DNA from: Sphingomonas daechungensis
GTDB taxonomy: Bacteria; Pseudomonadota; Alphaproteobacteria; Sphingomonadales; Sphingomonadaceae
Assembly (NCBI RefSeq): GCF_014489495.1
Contig: NZ_CP060780.1
Coordinates: 1,437,001 to 1,501,000, forward strand
Reading direction: 5' to 3'
Length of the DNA stretch: 64,000 nucleotides
Positions 1 to 9,673 of the stretch are shown here, piece by piece. The position numbers and the translations under genes were made by a program. The notes under the pieces are model-generated. The model was not told where the DNA came from, made no database searches, and was given only the letters and a program-made list of their open reading frames with translations. Positions within the stretch are counted from its first letter, which is position 1. The number at the start of each line of letters is the position of its first letter.

Positions 1-428
1 ACCACCAACGACGCCAGCGAGCGCGCCCCGATGGCGCAGGCTGCAATCAACGAAGCGCCGCCCAGCCAGTCCGCCGGGAAGGTGATCTGGCGCCCGATGC
101 GAGTCTCGACATGCTTGCCCTCGACGGGCGCGATGAAGCGGTAGCCGTGCTTCGGAACCGTCTCGATGAAACGCGGCTTGCTCGCCTCGTCGCCAAGCAA
201 TCGGCGAAGGTTGGTGATGCACTGGCTGAGCGCTTCATCGGTGACCGGAACGCCCTTCCAGACGTCGTCGAGGAAACGATCGCGCGTGATCAGCTGCCCA
301 GGATTGCGAAGCATCAGGATCAACGCATCCAGGTAGCGGCTGTTGACCTCGATCGGATCGCCGCCGTTGGTCAGCCGTCGCTGATTGGCGTCGACCTCAA
401 ATCGGTCGAACTTGAACCGCGTGCTCAC
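1..428 (-). CDS. CadC-like winged-helix transcriptional regulator (C-terminus cut by window edge)
   Basis: The frame starts at a GTG (426-428) one base after the stop of the upstream HAD gene, which suggests translational coupling. About 142 residues are visible. The first ~95 form an OmpR/PhoB-type winged-helix DNA-binding domain: residues read 'SRYLDALILMLRNPGQLITR', then 'SQCITNLRRLLGD', then 'ETVPKHGYRF', the typical wing signature. A hydrophobic stretch follows near residues 120-142 (WLGGASLIAACAIG), as in CadC-type regulators where the DNA-binding domain sits in the cytoplasm and a membrane segment leads to a periplasmic or TPR sensor part. The sensor part lies outside the window, so the signal is unknown. 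No receiver domain precedes the helix-turn-helix. Confidence 0.8.
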   Translation of the reverse strand, partial: MSTRFKFDRFEVDANQRRLTNGGDPIEVNSRYLDALILMLRNPGQLITRDRFLDDVWKGVPVTDEALSQCITNLRRLLGDEASKPRFIETVPKHGYRFIAPVEGKHVETRIGRQITFPADWLGGASLIAACAIGARSLASLV

Positions 429-429
429 C

Positions 430-1095
430 TCAGTTCCAGTCCTCGATGGCCCAACCGCGCGTTTTCGCGAGCTTTGCCAATCGGTCGTGCGGGTTCACCG
501 CGACAGCCTCGTCGGACCATTCGAACACCGGCGCGTCGCTGGCATGGTCCGAATAGAAGCGCACATGACCCCGCTCGAAACCGCTCTTCGATAGCCAGTC
601 GGTCACCATCCGCAGCTTCGCCGGACCGTAGCAATTCTCGCCGTCAATCTTGGCGTGGACGCGTTCGTCGAGGCCGATGATCGAGCCGGTGCCGATCACA
701 TCGTCGAAGCCAAGACGGTCCCCGATCGCCTGTGCGTAAAGGCGATAGCTGGCGGTTGCCATGACCACACGCCGTCCTTCCGCCTTGTCTCGTGCGATCG
801 CCGCGCGCGCCCCGGGTCGGACATTCGATGCGGCGGTCTTTTCGGCGAAACTGTCGACGAGCGGCTTCAACTCGTTCGGATGCCGCTTCGACCCAAGCAG
901 CAAGCGATGATTGATCTCCTTCAGCCGGCCGCGATCGATCAGCTTCAGGACGTAGGCGAGCATCGACGCGATCACGAGCGGGATGAGCACCAGCCGCCAC
1001 GGCGCGCGATGCAGGGCGCAATGGATCAGGAATGGCGTGTAGGTCGCGTGGCGCGTGACGGTCCGGTCCATGTCGTAGATCGCGAAGTCGGTCAT
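430..1095 (-). CDS. HAD superfamily phosphatase, PSP/HAD-IB type
   Basis: A 221-residue hydrolase of the phosphoserine-phosphatase-like HAD-IB subfamily. Motif I is near the N-terminus as 'IYDMDRTVTRH' (DxD variant D-M-D), motif II is the 'VMATASYRLYAQ' strand, and motif IV is 'RFYSDHASDAPVF' with the paired acidic residues. A hydrophobic segment (residues ~33-52) lies in the cap region. The ATG overlaps the stop of the upstream nucleotidyltransferase gene (ATGA, 1092-1095), so the two are probably translated together. In the setting of a CDP-alcohol phosphotransferase and a nucleotidyltransferase, it may dephosphorylate a phosphorylated lipid or polyol intermediate. That substrate is inferred from neighbours only. 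Confidence 0.8.
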   Translation of the reverse strand: MTDFAIYDMDRTVTRHATYTPFLIHCALHRAPWRLVLIPLVIASMLAYVLKLIDRGRLKEINHRLLLGSKRHPNELKPLVDSFAEKTAASNVRPGARAAIARDKAEGRRVVMATASYRLYAQAIGDRLGFDDVIGTGSIIGLDERVHAKIDGENCYGPAKLRMVTDWLSKSGFERGHVRFYSDHASDAPVFEWSDEAVAVNPHDRLAKLAKTRGWAIEDWN

Positions 1096-1858
1096 GCGCG
1101 GCCTTCGAGGATCGCCGTGACCAACTCGTGATCGGCGGGCTTGTCGACGTCGACTGCCGCCAGCGGGTCGGACAGTTCGACCGCTTGGACGTTGAGGCCG
1201 AGCTTGCGCCCAACGCCATCAAGTGTCTGCTGCAACGTGCGGAGACGGAACAGCGCTCCGAGGAACCCGAAGACGCCGAGCGTCAGCAGCATCCGGATGG
1301 CCTTCTTCCGGTTCTGCTCGTTGGAGCCCATAGCTGCAGCGTCGAACGAATCTTCGGACTGCCGAGCAGGAACAGGTTCGCCCCGCTGTAGGCACCGCCG
1401 CGGAATTTCAGCCACGTGCGCTTGGTCTGCGGAAGGCGCTTCAGCAGCGCGGCCTGTGAAACCAGGCCGATCGCGACGTCCGCCCCCGCAGCCTTGCCGA
1501 GGAAGTCTGCGATCATCGCGGGCGTCAGCAAGGCGTGATCGGCAGTGGTCACTAGGATCGGCCAACGCACACTCGGATCGACGCACATCTTTTCCAGCGT
1601 AGCGGCAATCGTGTCGCCGGACGCCTCAACCGAAATGCGGGCGTCCTCGGGGAGCACGTCGCGAATTCTTTCGGGCTGCTGGGCGAGAACGCGCACCAAG
1701 GTGATTCCCTCGCTTTGCAGCAAGGCCTCGACCGGCCGGCGCACCATGGGTTCGCCGCCGACCGGTATGAGCGCTTTCAGGTCGGTGCCGTAGCTTTCGG
1801 CGAAGGGGTCCTTGCCTGGCCGCGATCCGGCCAGGACGACCGCGGTCGCCGCGCTCAT
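1092..1858 (-). CDS. MobA-like nucleotidyltransferase (one apparent frameshift)
   Basis: About 255 residues once repaired. The N-terminus has the nucleotidyltransferase signature 'TAVVLAGSRPG' followed by 'TDLKALIPVGGEPMVRRPVE', typical of enzymes that transfer a nucleotide from CTP or another NTP to a phosphorylated alcohol or sugar. A central 'WPILVTTADHALLTP' supplies the metal-binding aspartate strand. The frame breaks near 1328-1330, where the minus strand reads TATGGGCTCC; one more G restores 'LWGSNEQNRKKAIRMLLTLG' and the C-terminus. It overlaps its neighbours by 4 bp on both sides (ATGA). Placed between a CDP-alcohol phosphotransferase and a HAD phosphatase, it is a candidate for making the CDP-activated head group. 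The substrate cannot be read from sequence. Confidence 0.72.
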
Positions 1859-2973
1859 GCCAGCCAGGACACGATTTTCTGGCCGCGATCGTGGGCGGCA
1901 TTCGCCTGCGCCAGCCGGACGGCGTGGAAGATGAGGGAGACGAGCGTCCACAGCGCGACCAGCTCGATGCCGGTATCGGGCCGCTGAAACAGCAGCGCGA
2001 AGAACAGGATGACCATGTTCGGATTACGCCGCGCAGTGATCAGCCGGAACTTGCTGTCGATCGGACGCCACACGTGAATGTGCATCCGCCCGAACCTGCG
2101 CATGAAGACGCCTTCGATGATCCGCTGCGCAACGTAGCCGCCGACGATCGCCCACAGCAGCATCACTGCATAAACCGGCTCGATGGGCGTGCCGTAGGCA
2201 TCGAGCCCGTGGATCCAGGCCCACCACCAGAACGGTGGATGGATGAGGTCGATGCCGTGATCGAAGACGTTGCCCCACTTCGACGAAGCGCCGGTGCACC
2301 GCGCCAGCTTCCCGTCGACCGTGTCGAGCACCATGAACACGAACCCGGCGGCGATCCCCAGCCAGTAGCTGCCGATCCAGAACAGATAGAATGCAAGCAC
2401 GCAGCCGACCGCGCCAATCAAGGTCACCATGTTTGGCGTCATGCCCGCCTGCGCGGCCCAGCGAGTCAGGTGGAACGCCGGCTTTCGCCACAGGTACAGT
2501 GTCAGGATGTCGGTCACACCCTTGTAGGCGCCGTCGTACGCCGCCTTCTCGACGAGGATGGGATTGGCCGGATCGAGGGGCATGACGAACGGCCGCTCGC
2601 GTTTGCGGAGCTGCTCGTTGTTCAACTCGCCGGTCTCGGCGTCGATCAGCTCGTATCCGGCCAGCGTCTCGCCGCTTTCGATTGCCGCTATTGCGGCCCC
2701 CGCATCGCGATCCGCCGGCACATTCACGAGCACCGGCGTCCCGCTTAGGGTCAGTGCCGCGCCGGACCGGTTCGAAATCTCGCGAAGCCACGCCGGGTCC
2801 CATGCAAAGTCCATGTTTGCGAGCACGACGTGGCGGCTGGGACGCGCACTGTCGGAAGCTTCCAGCCCGATGTTCTCCGCGATCCGGCAAGCGCGAGTCT
2901 GCGCATCCATCCCGAACAGCTGGGCGGGGTTGTTGCCGACAGGGACGAAAAGGGTGCGCTGATCGGTTGCCAT
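1855..2973 (-). CDS. CDP-alcohol phosphotransferase family membrane protein with N-terminal extension
   Basis: A 372-residue integral membrane protein. Residues ~195-225 carry the CDP-alcohol phosphotransferase signature DGx2ARx8Gx3Dx3D ('DTVDGKLARCTGASSK' then G, D, D spaced correctly before HP), which binds the metal and CDP group. Several hydrophobic helices follow. The first ~140 residues are soluble and vaguely nucleotidyltransferase-like, which is longer than plain phosphatidyltransferases. Start chosen at ATG 2971-2973; a longer open frame to 3114 exists but would overlap mlaE. Together with the next two genes it resembles pathways that make CDP-inositol or a similar donor and transfer it to a lipid. 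The actual lipid product is unknown. Confidence 0.82.
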   Translation of the reverse strand: MATDQRTLFVPVGNNPAQLFGMDAQTRACRIAENIGLEASDSARPSRHVVLANMDFAWDPAWLREISNRSGAALTLSGTPVLVNVPADRDAGAAIAAIESGETLAGYELIDAETGELNNEQLRKRERPFVMPLDPANPILVEKAAYDGAYKGVTDILTLYLWRKPAFHLTRWAAQAGMTPNMVTLIGAVGCVLAFYLFWIGSYWLGIAAGFVFMVLDTVDGKLARCTGASSKWGNVFDHGIDLIHPPFWWWAWIHGLDAYGTPIEPVYAVMLLWAIVGGYVAQRIIEGVFMRRFGRMHIHVWRPIDSKFRLITARRNPNMVILFFALLFQRPDTGIELVALWTLVSLIFHAVRLAQANAAHDRGQKIVSWLA

Positions 2974-3068
2974 TACCGCCCGGCTTAGAGGCAAGAATCC
3001 GGGCAGAAAAGTGGCGTTAACTGGCTCCCCTTGCCCGTAAGTTTGATTGAGGGCAGTGTCCGCGCCGA

Positions 3069-4169
3069 ATGGTCGCCTCAGCCGCATCCACCGCCGAGGG
3101 CGGGAATCCGACACTACGGATCAGAGGAACGCTGACGATCACGCGCGCGGCGAGCATCCAGCGAGAGATCGATGCGGAAGCCGACCCGTTGACGATCGAC
3201 CTGTCCGGCGTCGAGCGGATGGACACGGTCGGCGCCTGGCTGATCTACCGCGCGGTTCGCGACCGTCACGTCAAGGTCGTGGGCGCGAGTGCGGAGACCG
3301 AAGGCCTGCTTCACGAGGTCGCGGAATACGACAAGCCCGTGCAGGTCCGGCCGGAGGAAGGCCCAGGCTTCACGCGCGCCATCTCCGAACTTGGCGAGTG
3401 GATCGCCGAGACCGGGCGCACCTTGGTCGGCCTGCTCGGCTTCTTCGGCGCGACCCTGATCGGCCTTGCCAACGTGACCACCCGGCCCAAGCGCTTCCGG
3501 CTCAATGCCGTGGTTCAGCGCTTCGACGTCGTCGGCGTGAGAGCGCTCGGAATCATCGGGCTGATGAGCTTCCTGATCGGAATCGTGATCGGCCAGCAGG
3601 GCGCCGTCCAGCTCCAGCAGTTCGGAGCGGAGATTTACACCATCAACCTGATCGGTCGCATCACCGTCCGCGAGCTGGGAACGCTGATGACCGCCATCAT
3701 GGTCGCGGGCCGGTCCGGCTCGGCCTTCGCGGCCCAGCTCGGCACGATGAAGATCACCGAGGAAATCGACGCAATGAAGACGATCGGAGTCTCGCCGATC
3801 GAAGCGCTGGTCATTCCGCGCCTGATCGCCGCCGTCATCATGATGCCGCTGCTGGCATTCTGGGCGATGCTGATGTCGCTGCTCGGCGGCGGAATCTTCG
3901 TCTGGCTGTCGCTGGGGATCCCGCCGCTGACCTACGTTCAACGCCTCCAGGAAGTGATTCCGATCACCGACCTCTGGGTCGGCCTGATCAAGGCTCCGGT
4001 GTTCGGGTTCATCATTGCTTTGGCCGGCTGCTTCCAGGGCATGCTGGTCGAGGGCAATTCCGAAGAGGTCGGCCTGCGGACGACGACCGCGGTGGTGCAG
4101 TCCATCTTTCTCGTGATCGTGCTCGATGCAGTCTTCGCCGTCTTCTTCAGCTCGATAGGTTGGGGATGA
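3069..4169 (+). CDS. mlaE: MlaE-type ABC transporter permease with N-terminal STAS-like domain
   Basis: A 366-residue permease of the Mla/Ttg2 phospholipid transport system of the inner membrane. Residues ~15-95 look like a STAS domain (beta-rich, '[20 protein letters not shown]'), a fusion common in alphaproteobacterial MlaE. Residues ~120-366 are the MlaE permease with five hydrophobic helices and the conserved '[20 protein letters not shown]' loop that contacts the ATPase. The stop overlaps the mlaF start by ATGA, and the operon continues mlaF-mlaD-lipoprotein. It is divergent from the CDP-alcohol phosphotransferase gene, with 95 bp between the two starts. Confidence 0.92.
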   Translation: MVASAASTAEGGNPTLRIRGTLTITRAASIQREIDAEADPLTIDLSGVERMDTVGAWLIYRAVRDRHVKVVGASAETEGLLHEVAEYDKPVQVRPEEGPGFTRAISELGEWIAETGRTLVGLLGFFGATLIGLANVTTRPKRFRLNAVVQRFDVVGVRALGIIGLMSFLIGIVIGQQGAVQLQQFGAEIYTINLIGRITVRELGTLMTAIMVAGRSGSAFAAQLGTMKITEEIDAMKTIGVSPIEALVIPRLIAAVIMMPLLAFWAMLMSLLGGGIFVWLSLGIPPLTYVQRLQEVIPITDLWVGLIKAPVFGFIIALAGCFQGMLVEGNSEEVGLRTTTAVVQSIFLVIVLDAVFAVFFSSIGWG

Positions 4170-4971
4170 GCATCGAAACGCCAAAAGGCTGTGTGCCGGT
4201 CATCGAGGTTCGGGGCCTTTCCAACCACTTTGGCGACCAGGTGATCCACGAGGATCTGGACCTGACCGTATGCCGCGGGGAGATCCTCGGCGTGGTTGGC
4301 GGGTCCGGCACCGGCAAGTCCGTCCTGATGCGGTCGATCATCGGACTTCAGACCCCTGCGGCGGGCGAGGTGGAGGTGCTCGGCGAGAACATGGTCGGCC
4401 GCGAGGAGGATGAAGCGAAGAACATCCGCCGCCGCTGGGGCATCCTGTTCCAAAACGGCGCCTTGTTCTCGACCTTGACCGTGGCCGAGAACGTCGAAGT
4501 CCCGATCCGCGAGTATTTTCCCTACATCAAGGCGCCGCTGCTCGACGAAATCGCGTCCTACAAGATCGCGATGGGTGGGCTGCCGCCAGATGCCGGACCC
4601 AAATATCCGTCAGAGCTGTCGGGCGGCATGGTCAAGCGCGCTGGCCTGGCCCGCGCTCTGGCGCTCGATCCTGAGCTCCTCTTCCTCGACGAGCCGACGG
4701 CCGGCCTCGACCCATATCGGCGGCGGCTTTCGATGACCTTATCCTTGGGCTGCAGAAGCGGCTGGACCTGACGGTCTTCCTCATTACGCACGATCTCGAT
4801 ACGCTTTACGCGATCTGCGACCGGGTCGCCGTACTCGCGGACAAGAAGGTCATTGCGGTCGGAACGATACCGGAACTCTTGGCTTTGGATCATCCTTGGA
4901 TACAAGAATATTTTAACGGGCCGCGCGGTCGGGCCGCGGCGGATACGGCGAAGGAGCACGCGCAGGCCTGA
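4166..4971 (+). CDS. mlaF: Mla-type ABC transporter ATP-binding protein (one apparent frameshift)
   Basis: About 268 residues after repair. Walker A is 'GGSGTGKS' (residues 45-52), the signature motif is '[16 protein letters not shown]', Walker B is '[13 protein letters not shown]', and the switch His is in '[17 protein letters not shown]'. The frame breaks at ~4712 directly after the D-loop, where GACCCATA lacks one C; adding it gives '[20 protein letters not shown]' and an uninterrupted C-terminus. It supplies ATP hydrolysis for lipid transport between outer and inner membranes with MlaE and MlaD. The ATG overlaps the mlaE stop, and its TGA shares a base with the mlaD ATG. Confidence 0.92.
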
Positions 4972-5922
4972 TGGAAACGCGTTCGAACTATGTGATGGTC
5001 GGCGCTGTGACCCTTGCGATGCTCGCGGGGCTGTTGCTGTTCACCGTCTGGATCGCCGGTCTGAATAGCAAGCAGACCAAGTGCTACGATATTTACTTCG
5101 CCCAGGGCGTGAGCGGACTCAACAAGGGTTCCAGCGTGTCCTTCTCGGGTGTCCCTGTCGGGCAGGTCGGCAAGATCTCGCTCCTTCCGAATCGTCCGGA
5201 GTTCGTCTGGGTCAGGATCGAAGTCGATAATGAAACCCCGTGCTTCAGGGGACGACCGCCCAGATCAAGGGTGTCGGCTTCACCGGTGTGAGCGAAATCC
5301 AGCTCGGCGGCGCCGTAAAGGGCGCACGCCCGATCACGCAGGCGGGACCACAGGGCTGCCCGGTCGTGCCGGCCAGCTCGGGGGTCTCGGCGCCTTGCTG
5401 AACAGCGCTCCGGAACTGATCGACCGGATCCAGCGGCTGACGGAGCGGCTGACCGAGTTGCTCAGCGACAAGAATCAGAACGCCATTTCCGACATCCTCG
5501 AGAACGTCGACCGCACCACCAAGGTCCTCGCCGATCGCGCGCCCGAGCTTGCGGACGCCATCGGCGATGCCCGCATCGCGGCTCGCGAGGCCGGCGTCGC
5601 CGCGCAGAAGTGGGGCGAAGTCGCCAACACGACAAACGGTATCCTGCAGGAAGATGCGAAGCCGGCGATGGCCAACCTCAACCGGGCGATCGCCTCGGTC
5701 CAGAGCGCTGCCGACAATCTCGACAAGGTGCTGGGCGACGCACGCCCCGGCGTGCAGAACTTCAGCAAGTCGACCTTGCCCGAAGCCAACCGCCTGATCC
5801 GCGACCTTCGCGATCTGACGCAATCGCTGAAGGGCGTGTCCGAGCGCGTCGAGCAGGGTGGAATCGGCGGCACATTGGGTCCGCAAAAGCTGCCCGACTA
5901 CAATCCGAGGAAGCAGAAATGA
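4971..5922 (+). CDS. mlaD: MlaD/MCE family lipid-binding periplasmic protein (two apparent frameshifts)
   Basis: About 317 residues after repair. One N-terminal membrane anchor (residues ~8-30, 'VMVGAVTLAMLAGLLLFTVW') is followed by a single MCE domain ('YDIYFAQGVSGLNKGSSVSF', 'GVPVGQVGKI'), the hexameric lipid-binding ring. The C-terminal ~180 residues are predicted helical and coiled ('LIDRIQRLTERLTELLSDKN', 'AADNLDKVLG'), longer than E. coli MlaD and typical of alphaproteobacteria. Breaks: ~5240, a C run (GAAACCCCG) one short; and ~5385, a G run (CTCGGGGGTC) one short. Both repairs give continuous MCE-family sequence ('VLQGTTAQIKGVGFTGVSEI', then 'GGLGALLNSAPEL'). Confidence 0.9.
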
Positions 5923-6535
5923 GACTGGCGGCGCGTGTTCTGGGTCCGTTGACGCTGGCGCTAGCTGTCGGCGCATGCTCGCTGAGTGGAGCTCTTGGCG
6001 GCGGCGGGAAGGCCCCGCATCGCTTTTGACGCTGACGCCGGATGCCGCGCCGACGGGCGAGTTCACGCGTGCCGCAAATGCCGGTCAGTCGGTGACCGTA
6101 AGCACACCGGTGGTGTCCAAGGAGCTTCGGACGACGCGCATCCCCGTCCGGGTCAGCCCGACCGACGTTCAATATGTGACCGATGCGCAGTGGATCGACA
6201 CACCGGACCGCCTGTTTGCCAACCTTGTTGCAGAAACAATTCGGCGGACGACCAACCGCGTGGTGCTCGATCCGGGAATGACTGGTCTCGATCCGGGGCT
6301 GATCGTGTCAGGAGAGCTCCAGGAATTCGGTTTCGACGCCGGCAGCGGCCAAGTAGTTGTCAGGTTCGATGGCGCGCTGTCGACGGCTGGCGGAACGCGG
6401 GTCGAGACGCGACGCTTCGAGGCTACCGTGCCCTCGGATGGCTCATCAACAGGCGTTGGACCCGCGCTTAACCAGGCCGCCAACAAGGTTGCGCACGACG
6501 TCGCCGGCTGGGTCGGGAACCGGCAGGCTCCCTAA
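5919..6535 (+). CDS. ABC-type transport auxiliary lipoprotein (PqiC-like; one apparent frameshift)
   Basis: About 205 residues after repair. A lipoprotein signal is clear: a basic start, a hydrophobic core and lipobox 'AVGACSL'. The rest matches the auxiliary lipoprotein family found at the end of alphaproteobacterial mla/mce operons: 'IPVRVSPTDVQYVTDAQWID', then 'LFANLVAETI' and 'GELQEFGFD'. The frame breaks at ~6013 in a run of four C (AAGGCCCCGCATCG); a fifth C restores reading. The start overlaps the mlaD stop (ATGA). It likely anchors in a membrane leaflet and assists the Mla complex. It ends 4 bp inside the 3' end of pepN on the other strand. Confidence 0.82.
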
Positions 6536-9159
6536 ACCAGGCTCTTGCTCGCCTGCTCGTAGACGTCGCGGGAAAGACCGCGCGAGTTCGCGACTCTCTC
6601 CAGCTGCTCCCGCATCAGTTCCGACCTTTTCGGTTCGAATCTCCGCCAGCGTCCGAGCGGAGGAACCAGGCGCGCTGCAATCTGTGGGTTGATCTTGTCC
6701 GCTGCGATGACGAGGTCGGCAAGGAACCGGTAGCCTCGCCCGAGGCGTCGTTGAACACCCAGTGGTTCGCTCCAAAACTTCCGCCGAGCGCGCGAAGCCG
6801 GTTCGGGTTCTGGATCGTGAAAGCCGGATGGGACGCCAGCCGCTCGACCTCGTCCAACGTTCCGGGCCGCTGCGCCGCCGCCTGCAGCGCGAACCACTTG
6901 TCGATGACCAAGGGGTCGTTTTCGAAGCGGTCATGGAACGCCTTCAAGGCGTCCGCCCGCTCCGGACCATCGAGCGACACCAGAATTCCAAGCGCTCCCT
7001 GGCGATCGGTCATGTTGTCGGCTGCGTCGAATTGCGCCTTCGCGAGGCGAGCGCCCTCGGCCGGATTGCCGCCAGCGATCAGTCCAAGCGAAACGGTGCG
7101 GAGCCGGCGCGTACCCTTGGCCAATGGCGAAAGGTCGGCCCCCGACCCGCTCACCGCCGATTGCGCCTTCGACAGTTCGTCGAACAGCGCCATCCCGAGC
7201 GCTGCCCGCAATTGCTCCCGCGCCGCGTGGATGGCGTCGGGATCGACCACCTCCAGCCGCTCGGCCACAACCGCTTCCTGGGGAAGCAGGATCGCTTCGG
7301 CCTTGAACGCTGGATCGAGTTCGTTCGACTGCAGAGTGTTGCGGACGGCCCGGATCAGCGGCTCGAAGTCCGGCTGTTCGCCCCTCGCTCCGTCGAGCAA
7401 GGCGGTGAACGCCAGTTCCTGCATCGCTTCGTAACGGGCGAAGGGATCGGTGTCGGTCTGGGCAAGGCGCTCCAGCTCCCCGTCGCGCCGGGAGCCGTGG
7501 ATCACGACGGGCGCCGAAAAGCCGCGATTGATCGACAGCAAGGGCGCTTCCTTCAGCCCTCGAACTGAACCTCGCGGCTAAGGCCGTCGACCATCACCAA
7601 TTGCTCGGGCGCAATTTCGGTGCCGCTCTCCTCGCCGATCAGCGCCGTCCTCAGCGGAATCGGCATCGTCTGCTTGCTTGGCTGCCCGGCGTCGGAGCGA
7701 CGCGCTGGTCGAGCAGGAGTGTGGCCGTTCCTGCGTCAGGGTCGTAGTCCAGACGCGCTCCGATCTGGGCGTGCCGGCCTGGCTGTACCAGATCTTGAAC
7801 GCGGACAGGTCGACACCGCTCGCATCCTCCAGCGACTTGACGAAGTCGTCGCAGGTCGCCGCCTGACCGTCGTGACGTTCGAAATAAAGGTCGGTGCCGG
7901 CCCTGAACTTCTCGGGTCCCAGCACGGTGCGAAACATGCGGATCAGCTCGGCGCCCTTGTTATAGACGGTCGCCGTGTAGAAGTTCGAAATCTCGATGTA
8001 GCTGTCGGGACGGACAGGATGGGCAAGCGGCCCGAATCCTCCGGGAACTGCACCATGCGCAGGATCCGCACATCCTCGATGCGCTTGACCGCCGCGCTGC
8101 CCATGTCCGCCGAGAAGCCCTGGTCGCGGAAGACGGTGAAGCCTTCCTTGAGGCTCAATTGGAACCAGTCCCGGCACGTGACGCGATCGCCGGACCAGTT
8201 GTGGAAATATTCGTGCGCGACCACCCGCGAGATATTGTCGAAGTCGACGTCGGTGGCAGTGTCCGGATCGGCAAGGACGTAGGCCGAATTGAAGATGTTG
8301 AGGCCCTTGTTCTCCATCGCGCCCATGTTGAAGTCAGACACGGCGACGATGTTGAACAGGTCCAGATCATATTCTCGGCCGTAGACACGTTCGTCCCAGT
8401 CCATGCTTGCCTTGAGGCTGCCCATCGCATGCTGGGTCTTGGGCAGGTCCGCTTCGCGCACCCAGATCGCAAGATCGACCTTGCGCCCCGACATGGTGGT
8501 GAAACTGTCGCGGTTGGCCTTGAGGTCGCCCGCAACCAGGGCGAACAAATAGGACGGCTTCGGAAACGGGTCTTCCCATTCTGCCCAGTGGAGCCCGCCA
8601 TCCAACTTGCCGGTGGCGATCGGGTTGCCGTTGGTCAGCAGGATCGGGAACTTGGCCTCGTCGGCCTCCATCCGCACCCGATACTTGCTGAGCACATCCG
8701 GGCGATCCGGGAAAAAGGTAATGCGCCGGAATCCTTCCGCCTCGCACTGCGTGCACAGCATGCCGTTGGAGGCGTAGAGCCCATCAGCTTGCTGTTGGCG
8801 GCGGGATTGATCTCGGTTTCGATCGCCACCTCGTGCGCATCGCCATCAAGCGTCACGACCAAGTCGCCGCCGTCCATCTCCCAGGCGTCGGACGTCTGGC
8901 CATCGACCCAGACCCCAAGCGGCTTCAGGTCGTCACCGTTGAGACGAAGAAGAGCGCCGCCAGACGCCGCTGGATTGCGCATCACGCTGAGCTTCGACTG
9001 GACGCGCGTCCGCTCGATTCCGAGAGTAAAGTTCAGCGCGATTTCCGGCACCAGCCAATCGGGCGGCCGATAATCTTCCCGGCGAATGGTGGCGTGGGTC
9101 GGCGAGGGCGGGGCCTCGGGTGCTGTCTCCGCGTCCGGGAGGGTTCGTACATCGGCCAT
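6532..9159 (-). CDS. pepN: Aminopeptidase N, M1 family (six apparent frameshifts)
   Basis: About 877 residues after repair, the usual PepN length. The M1 landmarks are intact: the exopeptidase motif '[11 protein letters not shown]' and the zinc site '[17 protein letters not shown]' with the third ligand in 'LSLKEGF'. It trims N-terminal residues from peptides in the cytoplasm. Six frame breaks, each repaired by one extra G or C, occur near 8778, 8031, 7771, 7685, 7558 and 6735. All six repairs rejoin recognisable PepN sequence, for example '[19 protein letters not shown]' and '[15 protein letters not shown]'. Six independent inactivating events in an otherwise conserved gene is unlikely, so base-calling error is favoured. 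No partner gene is evident upstream. Confidence 0.9.
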
Positions 9160-9260
9160 CGCCGCGACTTAGGGCGACGGCCATTGCTAGGCAATGAGGC
9201 TAAGTCCCTGTTATAGGCGGTCGGACCTGGACGTAGCACCATCCGCAGCAGGAGCAGCCG

Positions 9261-9673
9261 ATGATTCGATCCGCGTATATCCTCATCCCACTTGCGGCCC
9301 TTTCAGCGCTTGCCGCCGCGTGCGCCCAGCAGGACGCCGCGGGCGGTACGGCTTCCGCAGCCTCATCCAGTTCGGGCCGTGACTGCTTCAACGCGCGAAA
9401 CGTGAGCAGCTTCACGCCTCATGGGACCGATGCGGTCGATATTCAGGTGGGCGTTCGCCGTTATTATCGGCTCACGTTTGCCGGGGCCTGCCAGAACATC
9501 AACTGGGTCAATCGCGTTGCACTGGTCTCGCGCAGCGGTAGCTCGTTCATTTGTTCGGGGATGGACGCCGAGCTGATCGTCAAGGACTCGCCGATGGCCC
9601 GCAACGTTGCCTGGTGAACTCCGTCACCCGCATCAGCGACGAGGAAGCCAAGACCCTCAAATACTATAAGTGA
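9261..9673 (+). CDS. DUF6491-family small lipoprotein (one apparent frameshift)
   Basis: About 137 residues after repair. The N-terminus is a lipoprotein signal ending in 'LAAACAQQ', followed by a low-complexity Ser/Ala linker. The core 'RDCFNARNVSSFTPHGTDAV', then 'GVRRYYRL', then 'SSFICSGMDAELIV' matches the DUF6491 family found in sphingomonads and relatives. The frame breaks at ~9597, where GATGGCCCGC lacks one base; repair gives 'PMGPQRCLVNSVTRISDEEA', a typical family C-terminus. Three cysteines are conserved. Function is unknown; location is probably periplasmic and membrane-anchored. Family recognition is from memory of the motif pattern. Confidence 0.7.

Noticed and set aside
3114-4184. 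A 356-residue minus-strand frame rich in Asp, Glu, His and Arg
   Set aside because: Antisense of mlaE. High GC removes stops on the opposite strand, and the composition is typical of such shadow frames. The same applies to long antisense frames at 16943-17971, 18155-19558, 22231-23700, 30497-31639, 37495-38931, 39333-40796 and 43955-45550.
6532-9159. pepN as a decaying pseudogene
   Set aside because: Six breaks all lie in G/C runs and each repairs with one base to conserved PepN sequence; the same error type is found throughout the window in essential genes.
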